A stretch of DNA of 47,187 nt from Bryobacteraceae bacterium (GCA_025924475.1 JAICIH010000004.1:1-47187), one strand, 5' to 3'; positions 6,792 to 15,747 are shown, numbered from the stretch's first letter. Made by a program: numbers and translations. The notes: generated by a model not told the origin, from the sequence alone.

Positions 6792-8966
6792 ATGTCAACT
6801 ACGACTCCTAATGCAGCTTTTCGGTTCGGCGCTTTCGAGCTGGACCGATCCTCGGGTGAGCTGCGGAAATATGGAGTGCGAATTAAGCTTCAAGAGAAAC
6901 CATTCCAGATTCTGTTACTCCTCCTCGAACGGCCGGGTGAAATCGTATCTCGCCAGGAGATTCGTTCCAAGCTTTGGCCGGAAGACACGTTCGTCGATTT
7001 CGAGAACTCAATCAGCGCCGCCGTCCGCAAGTTGCGGGAAGCGCTCAGCGACAACTCCGGCACGCCGCGCTTTGTCGAAACCATCTCGCGACGAGGATAC
7101 CGTTTTGTCGCTCCCGTATCGATAGGAAACGAAATCGCCGAAGTGAGCACGGCTCCACTGCCAACTCAGCAACAGGAAAGGCGATCCGGCGGTATTCCCG
7201 GGCCGATCTTCGTGGCGATCACCGTTCTGCTAGTTGCGCTACTCGCGGGGCTGCTCTGGTTCTCGCTCTTCAGGAATCACACTGGTGCTTCGCTCGGGGA
7301 GCCGCAAACTGTTCCGCTTACCAGCCTGCCAGGAAGCGAAAATTTCCCGGCATTCTCGCCGGATGGTAAAGCAATTGCTTATACATGGGACGATGCGGAA
7401 AACGGGATACGGTCCGGCGTGTACATCAAGCTAGTCGGCGCTGAGGCACATCTTCGTCTCACAGCGGGCCCCGGCGCTGATGGATTTCCACACTGGTCCC
7501 CCGATGGGCGGTACATTGCGTTTTGCCGAACGGCTTCGGGCGCCACAGGAGACTACATTGTTTCTGCTCTCGGCGGGCCGGAGCGGCGAATTACGACTCT
7601 GGATTCTTGTGGAAACCTCGACTGGCTCCCGGACGGACAGCATTTGGTGATCTCGCAACTGTTAGCTGCTCGATCCTTCACGCCCGGAAAGACATATCCT
7701 CTGCTCATTGTCGCGACAGAGACGGGCGAACAGCGGACTCTCACAACCCCTCCTGCGGGAAGCTTGGGAGATGCTAGTCCGCTTGTCTCTCCGGATAGAA
7801 AGTCTCTCGCTTTTACGCGACTAATGGCATCCGAGGCAGCCGATGTTTACGTTATGCCGATCGGCGGTGGCCACGCGCGCCGTCTAACGTTTGACGGCCA
7901 GGCAAAACGGGGGATGGCCTGGACAGCCGACGGACGCGAGATTGTTGTTGCAATCCGCTATGCCGGAACATTTCGGCTCTGGCGCGTTCCGCTCGAAGGC
8001 GGCCAACCCCGCGCTATTACCTCTGGAGGAGAGGACAGCTACAGCCCGGCAATCGCTCGCGAAGGCAATCGGCTCGCGTATACGGTCGATCGGCGCGATG
8101 TCAATCTTTGGAGCGTGGCTATTACCGGGTCGAACACGCCGAAAGCCGGAGCACCCGTTCGATGGATTTCTTCAAATCGCGGGCAAGCCGACCCTCAGTA
8201 TTCGCCGGATGGCCGCAAAATCGCGTTCCAATCCGGCCGCTCTGGCCCGAATGAAATATGGGTGAGCGACTCCGATGGCGAGGCGGCCATGCAGTTGACT
8301 CATTTGGGCGGATATTGCGGGTCGCCACATTGGTCTCCGGACGGCTCGCAAATTGCTTTCGACGCGCGCCCCGGAGGCAATCCCGACATCTTCGTCGTTC
8401 AAGCCGATGGAGGAATGCCGCGGCGAGTTACCAACAATTCCGCCGAAGACATCGTTCCGAGTTGGTCGCGCGACGGAAAGTGGATTTATTTTTCATCGAA
8501 TCGCGGCGGCGAGTTTCAAATCTGGAAGGCGCCGGTCGCGGGCGAGTCTCCCGCGACGCCGGCCGTCCAGGTGACGCAAGGTGGCGGTTTCAACGCATTG
8601 GAGTCCGCCGATGGTAAGTACTTATATTTTGCGAAAGGTCCGAGCAAAAGCGGCTTGTGGCGGCGAACTCTGGCCGAAGGCGTGGCCCGCGAAGAACCGG
8701 TCCTCGAATCGCTTCAGAATTGGGGATTCTGGACGCTGTCATCGCGCGGCATTTATTTCTTTGAATACCCGCAAGCGGCTGAACCACCCTCCAGATTGAA
8801 AGTACTCTTGAAATTCTTCGATTTCGCGTCGAAACAAACTCATCTGTTGGCCACGATCGAGAAGCTGGTTTCGACCCCGACTTTATCCCCTGATGGCCGG
8901 CGATTAGTCTACGCGCAGGTGGATCGCATCGATCGGGATCTCATGCTGGTAGAAAACTTCCGTTAA
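6792..8966 (+). CDS. Membrane-anchored winged-helix regulator with WD40/TolB-like propeller (regulator 1)
   Basis: This one-component regulator of 724 residues has an OmpR/CadC-type winged helix at 8-108 (FGAFELDRSSGELRKYG ... RPGEIVSRQEIRSKLWPEDTFVDFENSI ... ETISRRGYRFVAPV), a Gln/Pro linker, one transmembrane segment at about 137-159, and an outer region of about 550 residues. The outer region has at least ten blade motifs such as FSPDGKAIAY, WSPDGRYIAF, YSPDGRKIAF, WSPDGSQIAF and LSPDGRRLVY. As in CadC/ToxR, the DNA-binding part should be cytoplasmic and the propeller periplasmic. The ADOP permease follows 87 bases downstream and is a likely partner or target. The signal sensed is unknown. 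It is more distant from regulators 2 and 3 than they are from each other. Confidence 0.93.
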   Translation: MSTTTPNAAFRFGAFELDRSSGELRKYGVRIKLQEKPFQILLLLLERPGEIVSRQEIRSKLWPEDTFVDFENSISAAVRKLREALSDNSGTPRFVETISRRGYRFVAPVSIGNEIAEVSTAPLPTQQQERRSGGIPGPIFVAITVLLVALLAGLLWFSLFRNHTGASLGEPQTVPLTSLPGSENFPAFSPDGKAIAYTWDDAENGIRSGVYIKLVGAEAHLRLTAGPGADGFPHWSPDGRYIAFCRTASGATGDYIVSALGGPERRITTLDSCGNLDWLPDGQHLVISQLLAARSFTPGKTYPLLIVATETGEQRTLTTPPAGSLGDASPLVSPDRKSLAFTRLMASEAADVYVMPIGGGHARRLTFDGQAKRGMAWTADGREIVVAIRYAGTFRLWRVPLEGGQPRAITSGGEDSYSPAIAREGNRLAYTVDRRDVNLWSVAITGSNTPKAGAPVRWISSNRGQADPQYSPDGRKIAFQSGRSGPNEIWVSDSDGEAAMQLTHLGGYCGSPHWSPDGSQIAFDARPGGNPDIFVVQADGGMPRRVTNNSAEDIVPSWSRDGKWIYFSSNRGGEFQIWKAPVAGESPATPAVQVTQGGGFNALESADGKYLYFAKGPSKSGLWRRTLAEGVAREEPVLESLQNWGFWTLSSRGIYFFEYPQAAEPPSRLKVLLKFFDFASKQTHLLATIEKLVSTPTLSPDGRRLVYAQVDRIDRDLMLVENFR

Positions 8967-8967
8967 G

Positions 8968-9009
8968 CCAACGGAACACCCTAACCGAACGTCTAACGGC
9001 AGCAATGGA
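8968..9009 (+). pseudogene. Remnant of a second uracil-DNA glycosylase gene (motif 2 region)
   Basis: Read in the frame starting AGC CAA CGG, these bases give SQRNTLTERLTAAMEN, which lines up with SQQNTSTGRLTATM right after the HPS motif of the intact glycosylase at 4622-5329. The DNA also matches 5219-5262 closely, with AAGCCAAC, GAACACC, ACGGCA and ATG shared. The upstream part of the gene is absent; the regulator 1 stop codon lies directly before it. This suggests an old partial duplication or a gene lost by deletion or insertion. Confidence 0.6.
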
Positions 9010-9013
9010 AAAC

Positions 9014-9037
9014 AGAACCGCGCGCGTAAGCAAGCGG
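9014..9037 (+). repeat. Dispersed CCGC...GCGG repeat, copy a
   Basis: AGAACCGCGCGCGTAAGCAA followed by GCGG. It belongs to the family also seen at 15786, 17878, 28951, 31882, 31969, 35945 and 42236. The CCGC and GCGG ends are complementary and could form a short stem. It lies between the glycosylase remnant and the ADOP permease start. Confidence 0.7.
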
Positions 9038-9053
9038 CCTCGGGAGGCGAACG

Positions 9054-11555
9054 ATGGTCGAAATAATTCTGCAAGACCTGCGCTACGGAGCCCGGCAATT
9101 GAAACAAAGTCCTGGGTTTACGCTCGTAGCGGTGCTGTCGCTCGCCTTGGGAATCGGCGCGAACGCGGCGATGTTCCAGCTTGTGAACGCAATCCGGCTG
9201 ACCTTGTTGCCGGTCGAGAATCCGAAAGAACTGGTCTCCATCTATTTCGATAAAGATAAAGGCCGCGCGGGTTGGTGGTCAAGCCGCAGCGCCAATTTCA
9301 CCTACGCGCAATGGGAGCAGATCCGCCAGCGGCAACAGGCGTTTACCGGTCTGATCGCCTGGAGCGCAACGCGGTTTAACTTGGTCAACGGAGGAGAACC
9401 GCGTTTTGCCGAGGGTCTCTATGTAAACGGCGATTTTTTTCGCGTGTTGGGTGTGAAGGCGGCGCTCGGCCGCACGTTTACTGCGCAGGACGATAGCCCG
9501 GCCTGCTCAGCCGGAGCGGTGGTGAGCCACGCGTTCTGGCAACGCGAGTTGGCGGGCGATCCCGCCGCGCTGGGGCGTCCGCTGAGCCTGAGCGGGCATT
9601 CGGTTCCCGTGATCGGCATCACACCGGCATCGTTTTTCGGTGTGGAAGTGGGGAGCCGTTATGACGTAGCGATTCCACTTTGTGCCGACCGGATGATGGC
9701 CGAAGACCAGAAGGGCCGGATACCAATCCCGCATGCTTGGTGGCTTTCGCTAATGGGACGGCTCAAACCCGGTTGGACGGAAGAGCGCGCGACCGCCCAT
9801 CTGCACACTCTTTCGCCGCGCATCATGCAAGCGACGCTGCCGCCCAGCTACAAGCCCGATCTGGCGAAACGCTATCTGACGAACCAATTGGGCGCAAAAG
9901 AAGCGGGCACCGGCATTTCGGGTTTGCGCCGGCAGTATGAGCAGCCGCTGTGGCTGCTGATGGCGACCACCGGACTGGTCCTGTTGATCGCCTGCGCAAA
10001 TTTGGCGAATCTGCTGCTGGCACGCGCCAGCGCTCGGGAGACGGAAATCGCGGTACGGCTGGCGGTCGGCGCATCGCGCTGGCGGCTGATCCGCCAACTT
10101 CTGGCGGAGAGCTTGCTGCTTGCTTCGGCGGGCGCAGTCCTCGGTGGCGTCCTCGCGTTCGCTTTGAGCCGGGCCTTGGTAGCGTTTATCAGCACGAGCA
10201 ATAATCCGGTGTTTATCGGCCTTGCGCCGGACTGGCGCGCACTGGGCTTCACCGGAGCGCTCGCCATATTGACTTGTCTGCTTTTTGGGCTTCTGCCGGC
10301 GCTTCGAGCGACGTATCTCTCGCCGGTCGCGGCCATGCGCGCCGGAGGCCGCAGCGTAACTGCCGGACGGAAGCGCTTCGGCTTGCGCCGTGCCTTAGTC
10401 GCTACGCAAGTGGCGCTCTCGCTGGTTCTCCTGGTGGGCGCTTTATTGTTCGTGCGCAGCCTGCACAATCTGCTCACAGCCGATCCCGGTTTTCAGAGCG
10501 AAGGTGTCATGACTGTGGCAATCGATTTCGAGAAAGCGCAGTATCCGAAAGAGCGGCGCTTCGCAATGTATCGCGATTTATGGGAACATCTGTCGGCAAT
10601 TCCGGGCGTGGTTTCCGCGGCGGAGGTCGGCTTCACGCCAGTCGGCGGCAGCGGTTGGGACAACATGGTCGGTCCCGACGGAACTACCGCCGCAGCAAGC
10701 GGCAAAGAGGGCTGGTTCAATCGTGCCGGTCCGGGTTATTTCCACACCATGGGCACGCGGCTGATAGTTGGCCGCGAGTTCACCGAGCGCGATACACTCT
10801 CCTCGCCGAAGGTCGCTATTGTGAACGAGATGTTCGCGCGCAAGTTTTTCAATGGCGCCAATCCGGTGGGGCATACGTTTCACCTGGAAGCCGAGGCGGG
10901 CAAACCGGAGCCACTCTTCCAGATCGTGGGTCTGGTAGCAAACACCAAATATTATGAACTGCGCGAAGATTTCAAACCGCTCGGTTTCTTTCCGATCGCG
11001 CAGGATGAGAACCCGGAACCCGGTGCAACATTTGTTTTACGAATCGCCGGTTCGCCCAGCGGCGTGATCAAGACCGCGAAATCCGCCGTAGCGGGAATCA
11101 ATCCGCTGATGGGAATTCAGTTCCGTTCGTTCTCGGCGCAATTGGAGGACTCGATTTTGCGTGAGCGGTTAATGGCGGCTTTGTCGGGAGGCTTCGGTCT
11201 CTTGGCTGGCCTGCTTTCCACTCTCGGGCTTTACGGCGTGATCGCCTATATGGTGGCGCGGCGTCGCAATGAAATCGGCGTGCGGATTGCACTCGGCGCA
11301 GACCGGGGCCGCGTGATTCGGCTCGTGCTCGGCGAAGCGATTTTGCTGGTGGGCGTCGGGCTCGCTGCCGGTCTCCTTATTGCGTTGTGGGCCGGGCGCG
11401 CTGCTGCAGCTTTGTTGTTCGGACTCGCACCGCGCGACCCGATTTCGCTCGTTGCGGCAATGGCGCTCCTGACGTTCATCGCCTTACTTGCTAGTTACGG
11501 ACCAGCCCGCCGCGCCGCCGCGATCGAACCGATGGCCGCCTTGCGAGAGGAATAG
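9054..11555 (+). CDS. ADOP-family orphan permease (MacB/FtsX-like, duplicated)
   Basis: ADOPs are acidobacterial permeases in which two MacB_PCD plus FtsX units are fused in one chain and no ATPase is encoded beside them. Here 833 residues show this plan: N-terminal helix at about 20-42 (GFTLVAVLSLALGIGANAAMF), periplasmic domain, FtsX helices from about 300 (QPLWLLMATTGLVLLIACANLANLLLARA with the conserved RETEIAVRLAVGAS), a second unit beginning near 440 (RRALVATQVALSLVLLVGALLF), and a final FtsX block near 710-825 (YMVARRRNEIGVRIALGADRGRVIRLVL). A GGGAGG Shine-Dalgarno lies before the ATG. It follows regulator 1 in the same direction; the start of a SnoaL-like gene comes 51 bases later. 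Its substrate is unknown; MacB relatives work on lipoproteins or export. Confidence 0.95.
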   Translation: MVEIILQDLRYGARQLKQSPGFTLVAVLSLALGIGANAAMFQLVNAIRLTLLPVENPKELVSIYFDKDKGRAGWWSSRSANFTYAQWEQIRQRQQAFTGLIAWSATRFNLVNGGEPRFAEGLYVNGDFFRVLGVKAALGRTFTAQDDSPACSAGAVVSHAFWQRELAGDPAALGRPLSLSGHSVPVIGITPASFFGVEVGSRYDVAIPLCADRMMAEDQKGRIPIPHAWWLSLMGRLKPGWTEERATAHLHTLSPRIMQATLPPSYKPDLAKRYLTNQLGAKEAGTGISGLRRQYEQPLWLLMATTGLVLLIACANLANLLLARASARETEIAVRLAVGASRWRLIRQLLAESLLLASAGAVLGGVLAFALSRALVAFISTSNNPVFIGLAPDWRALGFTGALAILTCLLFGLLPALRATYLSPVAAMRAGGRSVTAGRKRFGLRRALVATQVALSLVLLVGALLFVRSLHNLLTADPGFQSEGVMTVAIDFEKAQYPKERRFAMYRDLWEHLSAIPGVVSAAEVGFTPVGGSGWDNMVGPDGTTAAASGKEGWFNRAGPGYFHTMGTRLIVGREFTERDTLSSPKVAIVNEMFARKFFNGANPVGHTFHLEAEAGKPEPLFQIVGLVANTKYYELREDFKPLGFFPIAQDENPEPGATFVLRIAGSPSGVIKTAKSAVAGINPLMGIQFRSFSAQLEDSILRERLMAALSGGFGLLAGLLSTLGLYGVIAYMVARRRNEIGVRIALGADRGRVIRLVLGEAILLVGVGLAAGLLIALWAGRAAAALLFGLAPRDPISLVAAMALLTFIALLASYGPARRAAAIEPMAALREE

Positions 11556-11606
11556 GTGCTCCGAAACACAGCCAAAGGCAATCTGCGTCTATGCTCCGGA
11601 TACCTT

Positions 11607-12089
11607 ATGACTCAGACAACACAAACATGCAGCGCGTTGAATCCCGAACGCGCCAACGACAATGTCGAAAGGATGTACCACGATTGGGACGCGGCGTTGG
11701 CGCGTCTCGAAGAATTACCCGCCGAGCGCCTGGAGGAAGGTGTAGAGGGCCTGCTGGCGCTATACGCCAGGGACGCCAGCATTGAGAGCCCGCTCATTCC
11801 TCATCTCATGAAGACAGAGCGAGGCATCTGCCGCGGGCACGAAGAAATGAGGCCATTCTTCCGCGAGGTCGCCCGAAGAAAACCCAGCTTGCGAAAGTAT
11901 TACCGCGCCGGATATCTGACCGACGGCAAGAAGCTGATTTGGGAATATCCGCGCGCTAAACCGGACGGCGAACAGATGGATTTCGTCGAATCGATGGAGC
12001 TAAACAGCGACGGACGCATTCAGCGCCATTGCGTGTATTGGGGCTGGCGCGGCGTCAACGTGATTCTCAGCGACGCTTACCGGCGCTGA
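11607..12089 (+). CDS. SnoaL-like / NTF2-fold protein
   Basis: A small cytoplasmic protein of 160 residues with the pattern of SnoaL-like NTF2 folds: an early acidic helix, then LLALYARDASIESPLIPHL, GICRGHEEMRPFFREVARRKP, and strands ending in GKKLIWEYPRAKPDGEQMDFVESMELNSDGRI. Such proteins bind small molecules or act as isomerase-like enzymes; no specific function can be assigned. The ATG at 11607 is preferred because conserved sequence begins after it; the same frame is open back to 11556, directly after the permease stop, which would add 17 residues with little family character. It is probably co-transcribed with the permease. Confidence 0.75.
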   Translation: MTQTTQTCSALNPERANDNVERMYHDWDAALARLEELPAERLEEGVEGLLALYARDASIESPLIPHLMKTERGICRGHEEMRPFFREVARRKPSLRKYYRAGYLTDGKKLIWEYPRAKPDGEQMDFVESMELNSDGRIQRHCVYWGWRGVNVILSDAYRR

Positions 12090-12107
12090 ACTTCAACCGC
12101 CGCGCTT

Positions 12108-12536
12108 TCAAACCGGCTGCGGGGAATAGGGAGGTGGAGATCCGCCGCCCCCGAGCAACTGCCTCGATTGCTCGTTCAACAGCACCCACAAGCCGTATAT
12201 GCCGAGCGCCGTGCCAAGCGGGAACGACAACAGGTGCAGCGCCGAGATGACAATCATCAGAACACGCGACCAGGACTTGCCCTTGATCAATCCCCAGCCG
12301 CCGATGATCGAGGGGGCCGAGAGCAGCAGCAGGAATCCGGCCACGCAGAGGCCGATCATCATCGCTATGGGTGCGGCGAGCGCCCCATGCTCGGGATCCG
12401 CGTCGTGAATGCCTGTGGCAATAGATCCCGCGATGCCGCCGAAGATCAGTAATACTACCACACCTACTAGGGCGATCAGACCGCCCATGATGATATTGAG
12501 AATTCCTAGTATTTTAATGTGGTCTCGCACATTCAC
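12108..12536 (-). CDS. Small integral membrane protein with four predicted helices
   Basis: I do not recognise a specific family. The 142-residue protein starts at a GTG and has hydrophobic stretches at about 8-38 (ILGILNIIMGGLIALVGVVV), 53-78 (APIAMMIGLCVAGFLLLLSA), 80-88 and 91-120 (VLMIVISALHLLSFPLGTALG), ending in a Gly/Pro-rich cytoplasmic tail. The pattern resembles small DUF-type acidobacterial membrane proteins in which a short stretch (GGWGLIKGKSWSRVL) joins helices. It converges on the SnoaL-like gene with 18 bases between the stops. No partner is obvious. Confidence 0.75.
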   Translation of the reverse strand: MNVRDHIKILGILNIIMGGLIALVGVVVLLIFGGIAGSIATGIHDADPEHGALAAPIAMMIGLCVAGFLLLLSAPSIIGGWGLIKGKSWSRVLMIVISALHLLSFPLGTALGIYGLWVLLNEQSRQLLGGGGSPPPYSPQPV

Positions 12537-12630
12537 AGCATACGCGAAATTTATGCGCCCTGTTCCCCCGGCCTCGCGCCGGCCCTATAAAGATGAAGGT
12601 TTTTTCAGGCTTTTGATAAGCTAAACCCTT

Positions 12631-12658
12631 TTGGAATGTAGACGAAACCGGCTAAACT
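12631..12658 (+). promoter_or_regulatory. Possible sigma-70 promoter for the glycosyltransferase gene
   Basis: TTGGAA (12631-12636) and TAAACT (12653-12658) are 16 bases apart and lie 29 bases before the TTG start. Each matches four of six consensus positions. The call rests on position and spacing only. Confidence 0.3.
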
Positions 12659-12687
12659 AAGTCTTTAACTAAAGAGGGAAATTTCGG

Positions 12688-14268
12688 TTGCCACAGTCCA
12701 GCTTCGCCTCCCGCGTAACGACTGCGTTATTCGACCAGACATTTTCGGGCATCTATCATCTTTCCCCGTTCGATTGGGCGCTGCTCATTCCGTACTTCGC
12801 GATCCTGATCGTGCTTTCCGTATATGGATTGCATCGTTACGAGACCATGCGGCGTTATCGCAAGTTCCGTAAGAATCTGCCGCGAACCGCTCCCAGCCAA
12901 TTCGAACGGCTGCCGAAGGTCACCATTCAGCTTCCGCTCTATAACGAGCGCTTTGTAGTGGCGCGCTTGCTCGAAGAAGTGTGTAAGGTCGAGTATCCGC
13001 GCGAGCTGCTGCAGATTCAGGTGCTCGACGATTCCACCGACGAAACGCATCCCTACACCGAGCGCCTTTGCAACGAATATCGCGCTTCCGGATTAGATAT
13101 CGAATACCGGCACCGGACCAACCGGCACGGCTACAAAGCGGGAGCGCTGCAGGAAGGCCTGGAGACGGCAACCGGCGAATTCATTGCCATTTTCGACGCC
13201 GACTTCGTTCCGCCTCCCGATTTTCTTACGCGCACTATTCACTTCTTCACCGACCCGGGAGTCGGCGTCGTGCAGACTCGCTGGAGTTATCTCAATAAGG
13301 AATCCAGCATTCTCACCCAAGTGGAAGCTATGCTGCTCGACGGCCACTTCGTTCTCGAGCACGGCGCGCGTTGTGGGTCGGGCCTGTTTTTCAATTTCAA
13401 CGGCACGGCGGGTGTTTTGCGCCGCCGGATGATCGACGATGCTGGCGGCTGGCAACATGAAACGCTAACCGAGGATTCGGACCTGAGCTACCGCGCGCAA
13501 CTGAAGGGCTGGCGGTTTGTCTATCTGCCCGGCCTCGATTGCCCCTCCGAGCTGCCGATCGAAACCTATGCCTTCCAAGTGCAGCAGGCGCGCTGGGCGA
13601 AGGGCCTCACACAGGTTGCGATAAAGCTGCTGCCGCGGATTTGGAAAGCCAATCTGCCATTCCGCGTAAAAGCGGAAGCGTTCCTGCACCTGACGCCGAA
13701 TATCTCCTATCCGCTGATGATTGCGGTGTCCATGCTCATGCTGCCGGTGATGATCGTACGCTTCTACATGGGCGTCTTTCACATGGTGCTGCTCGATTTC
13801 CCGCTCATCGTCGCCTCCTTCTGGTCCATCTCGGCGTTTTATCTCTATGCCCAGCGCGAGCTGTATCCGAAATCGTGGTGGAAGTCGATTGCGTTTCTGC
13901 CGATGCTGATGGCGGCGGGAGTGGCCCTTACAGTGAGCAACAGCAAAGGCGTGATCGAAGCGCTGTGCGGCATTCAAACTAGCTTCGCGCGCACGGCCAA
14001 ATACGCCCTCGGGGCGGACAAACGCAGAGCGCAGGCGGCCGTCTACCGGAATCGCAGCGGCTGGCTGCCTTATGCAGAACTCGCGATTGGAAGCTACTTC
14101 GTGTACATGGTGGAGTTCGCGATCGAAACGCTGAATTTCTTCGCGATTCCATTTCTGCTGCTGTTTGTCTGCGGCTATTATTGGGCGGGCTTCAGCACGC
14201 TTTACGAAGAATACCGCGGTAAGCTCCGCTGGCAGCGCGCGCGCAAATTGGCCGAAGCCGGCTCCTAA
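12688..14268 (+). CDS. Processive family 2 glycosyltransferase, cellulose-synthase-like, membrane-bound
   Basis: The protein polymerises or transfers a sugar from a nucleotide-sugar at the inner membrane. It has 526 residues: a membrane segment at about 28-46, the GT2 catalytic domain at 70-320 and four or so C-terminal helices. The catalytic signature is complete: first Asp in QVLDDSTDET, DxD in IFDADFVPPP, the TED motif in LTEDSDLSYRAQ, and QxxRW in VQQARWAKG, the mark of processive enzymes. No PilZ domain is fused. The start is a TTG after GAGGG. Close relatives are annotated as glucosylceramide or cellulose synthase-like enzymes in Acidobacteria; the product (exopolysaccharide or glycolipid) cannot be decided. 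No other polysaccharide genes are next to it. Confidence 0.92.
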   Translation: MPQSSFASRVTTALFDQTFSGIYHLSPFDWALLIPYFAILIVLSVYGLHRYETMRRYRKFRKNLPRTAPSQFERLPKVTIQLPLYNERFVVARLLEEVCKVEYPRELLQIQVLDDSTDETHPYTERLCNEYRASGLDIEYRHRTNRHGYKAGALQEGLETATGEFIAIFDADFVPPPDFLTRTIHFFTDPGVGVVQTRWSYLNKESSILTQVEAMLLDGHFVLEHGARCGSGLFFNFNGTAGVLRRRMIDDAGGWQHETLTEDSDLSYRAQLKGWRFVYLPGLDCPSELPIETYAFQVQQARWAKGLTQVAIKLLPRIWKANLPFRVKAEAFLHLTPNISYPLMIAVSMLMLPVMIVRFYMGVFHMVLLDFPLIVASFWSISAFYLYAQRELYPKSWWKSIAFLPMLMAAGVALTVSNSKGVIEALCGIQTSFARTAKYALGADKRRAQAAVYRNRSGWLPYAELAIGSYFVYMVEFAIETLNFFAIPFLLLFVCGYYWAGFSTLYEEYRGKLRWQRARKLAEAGS

Positions 14269-14303
14269 GCCGTCCTTCCTGGGCGCTGTGCCTCTCTAAG
14301 TTG

Positions 14304-14309
14304 TATACT
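14304..14309 (+). promoter_or_regulatory. Possible -10 element of the doxX-like gene
   Basis: TATACT lies 30 bases before the start codon in an otherwise GC-rich 71-base gap. No good -35 is visible at 16-18 bases upstream. Confidence 0.25.
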
Positions 14310-14325
14310 ACATAGCAGGGACCCG

Positions 14326-14338
14326 GGAGGGCTCCTCC
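14326..14338 (+). promoter_or_regulatory. Ribosome binding site enclosed in a hairpin (GGAGG-GCT-CCTCC)
   Basis: The Shine-Dalgarno GGAGG (14326-14330) of the doxX-like gene is followed, three bases later, by its exact complement CCTCC (14334-14338), just before the ATG at 14340. The stem could hide the ribosome site and make translation depend on temperature or on upstream folding. Confidence 0.5.
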
Positions 14339-14339
14339 T

Positions 14340-14756
14340 ATGAAAACAACCGCAAACATCCTGGCATGGATTCTTGCTGTTTTGCTGGCAGTTATTTTTC
14401 TTTTCGCTGGCGGTGTGAAATTGCTCGGCTCGCGCGCCATGGTGCAGGAATTCACGCAGATCGGCGCGGGACAATGGCTGCGTTATGTCACCGGTGTTTT
14501 TGAAGTCTCCGGAGCGATCGGCGTCCTGATCCCGAAATACCGGTTTTGGGTAGCCCTGCAGCTGGCAGCGGTAATGGTGGGCGCAACCGCCATAAACATT
14601 TGGGTTTTACACACGGGGCCACTGGCCCGGCTCACCGCGGTGTTGTTGGCATTGTCGCTGGTACTCGCCTGGCTGCGCAGACCGCAAAAAGAGAACTCCG
14701 AATTAGCGCAACGAGGTTCCTCGGCCGGCTACCGCCGAGTCCGAACACGCGCGTAA
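14340..14756 (+). CDS. DoxX-like membrane protein
   Basis: A 138-residue four-helix protein of the DoxX family (DoxX_2). The N-terminal helix contains the typical ILAVIFLFAGGVKLLGS followed by GQWLRYVTGVFEVSGAIGVLIPKYRFWVALQLAAVMVGATAINI. Family members are linked to thiosulfate:quinone oxidoreduction or redox stress, but for this branch no activity is established. The Shine-Dalgarno is GGAGG with a complementary CCTCC right after it. The 3' end overlaps the convergent gene at 14729-15658 by 28 bases. Confidence 0.85.
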   Translation: MKTTANILAWILAVLLAVIFLFAGGVKLLGSRAMVQEFTQIGAGQWLRYVTGVFEVSGAIGVLIPKYRFWVALQLAAVMVGATAINIWVLHTGPLARLTAVLLALSLVLAWLRRPQKENSELAQRGSSAGYRRVRTRA

Positions 14757-15658
14757 AATCCGAATACCACGAGGCCCAGAAAGCCGAGCCCCCAGAGCGA
14801 AAACCCGGTATCGGCGAGAGGACGAAGCGAAGGCGCCAACGAAAATGCGCGAATCAGCGCATAGACCAGCCCGGCGGCCGAACCGATCGTCAGCCAGGCA
14901 AAAAATAGCACCAGGAGCGGCGCGCGCTGCCAAAGTACGCGCAGAACCACCGGCGCTTCTTGGTACAGCGTTTTCCAGAGCGGCGGGGCCGGTGCTATCG
15001 CGGTTTCGAGATCGTTATCGATCAGCGCCTGCTGAGCCGGCGACAGCGGCGGCGGCTGCGGAATGAACGCTTCCCAATATGCCGATTGCAGAATGGTCTG
15101 TGCTAATTCGGCGCTGCGCACATAGTTGGCGTAGCCGCCCGCGTCGAAAAACTGCCGTGCCAGCCGTACCAGAACTTCGGGACGCGTCTCCCACTGCGGG
15201 AGTTTGGGCCAGCCGGCCTGGTCGAGCGAATGCTCGATTCGCGCCAAATCGGATTCAGCGCGAATCCTGGAAACCTGGGCAACGCGGTTCAGCAATTGGT
15301 CGAGGCTCGCGCGAATCGGCGCGAACTCCGGCCGTTCTCGCAATCCTTCGGCGCTCGATGGATCGCGCGTGATCGCCGATGCCAGAAAGCCGATCGCCTG
15401 TTCAAAACGGCCTTCCTCTACGGCAAGAATAGCTTCGCGGAGAGCCGGATCGGTAGGCGCGTGAGCTGCGTCCGATTCGGAGAACCGCAGGATAGGCGAC
15501 AATTTCGCCAGATCGGCCGGAGCGATCTCGCGCAACTCCTCCAGATCGGTGAGAGCGAGTTGCGCCAAACCTACGTATACCGCTCGCGCGCTGGAACTAG
15601 GCGGAAGTGTGGAAATCTCCGTCGGAATTTGTATGCCGCTGGCTGTCCCTATCTGCAT
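14729..15658 (-). CDS. Unknown membrane protein with two C-terminal helices
   Basis: Not recognised. The 309-residue protein has a soluble, mostly alpha-helical N-terminal part of about 235 residues with a TPR-like stretch (ILAVEEGRFEQAIGFLASAITRDPSSAEGL) and a Pro-rich turn (PQPPPLSPAQQALIDNDLETA), then two transmembrane helices at about 248-270 (LLVLFFAWLTIGSAAGLVYALI) and 284-303 (FSLWGLGFLGLVVFGFYA). No signal peptide is apparent, so the soluble part is either cytoplasmic or exported by an unusual route. No Shine-Dalgarno is seen before the ATG. It overlaps the doxX-like gene tail to tail. Confidence 0.65.
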   Translation of the reverse strand: MQIGTASGIQIPTEISTLPPSSSARAVYVGLAQLALTDLEELREIAPADLAKLSPILRFSESDAAHAPTDPALREAILAVEEGRFEQAIGFLASAITRDPSSAEGLRERPEFAPIRASLDQLLNRVAQVSRIRAESDLARIEHSLDQAGWPKLPQWETRPEVLVRLARQFFDAGGYANYVRSAELAQTILQSAYWEAFIPQPPPLSPAQQALIDNDLETAIAPAPPLWKTLYQEAPVVLRVLWQRAPLLVLFFAWLTIGSAAGLVYALIRAFSLAPSLRPLADTGFSLWGLGFLGLVVFGFYARVRTRR

Positions 15659-15747
15659 CTATTCATATCGAGCACTTTTTAAGGGAATTTGTTGCTCTTT
15701 TACCGCTTGTGGGGAGCCGGCGGAGTTTTTCTCAGCTTCAGGACTAC

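Noticed and set aside
13465..13977. 170-residue minus-strand frame inside the glycosyltransferase gene
   Set aside because: The plus strand has all GT2 motifs there; the minus frame is His/Arg-rich shadow sequence.
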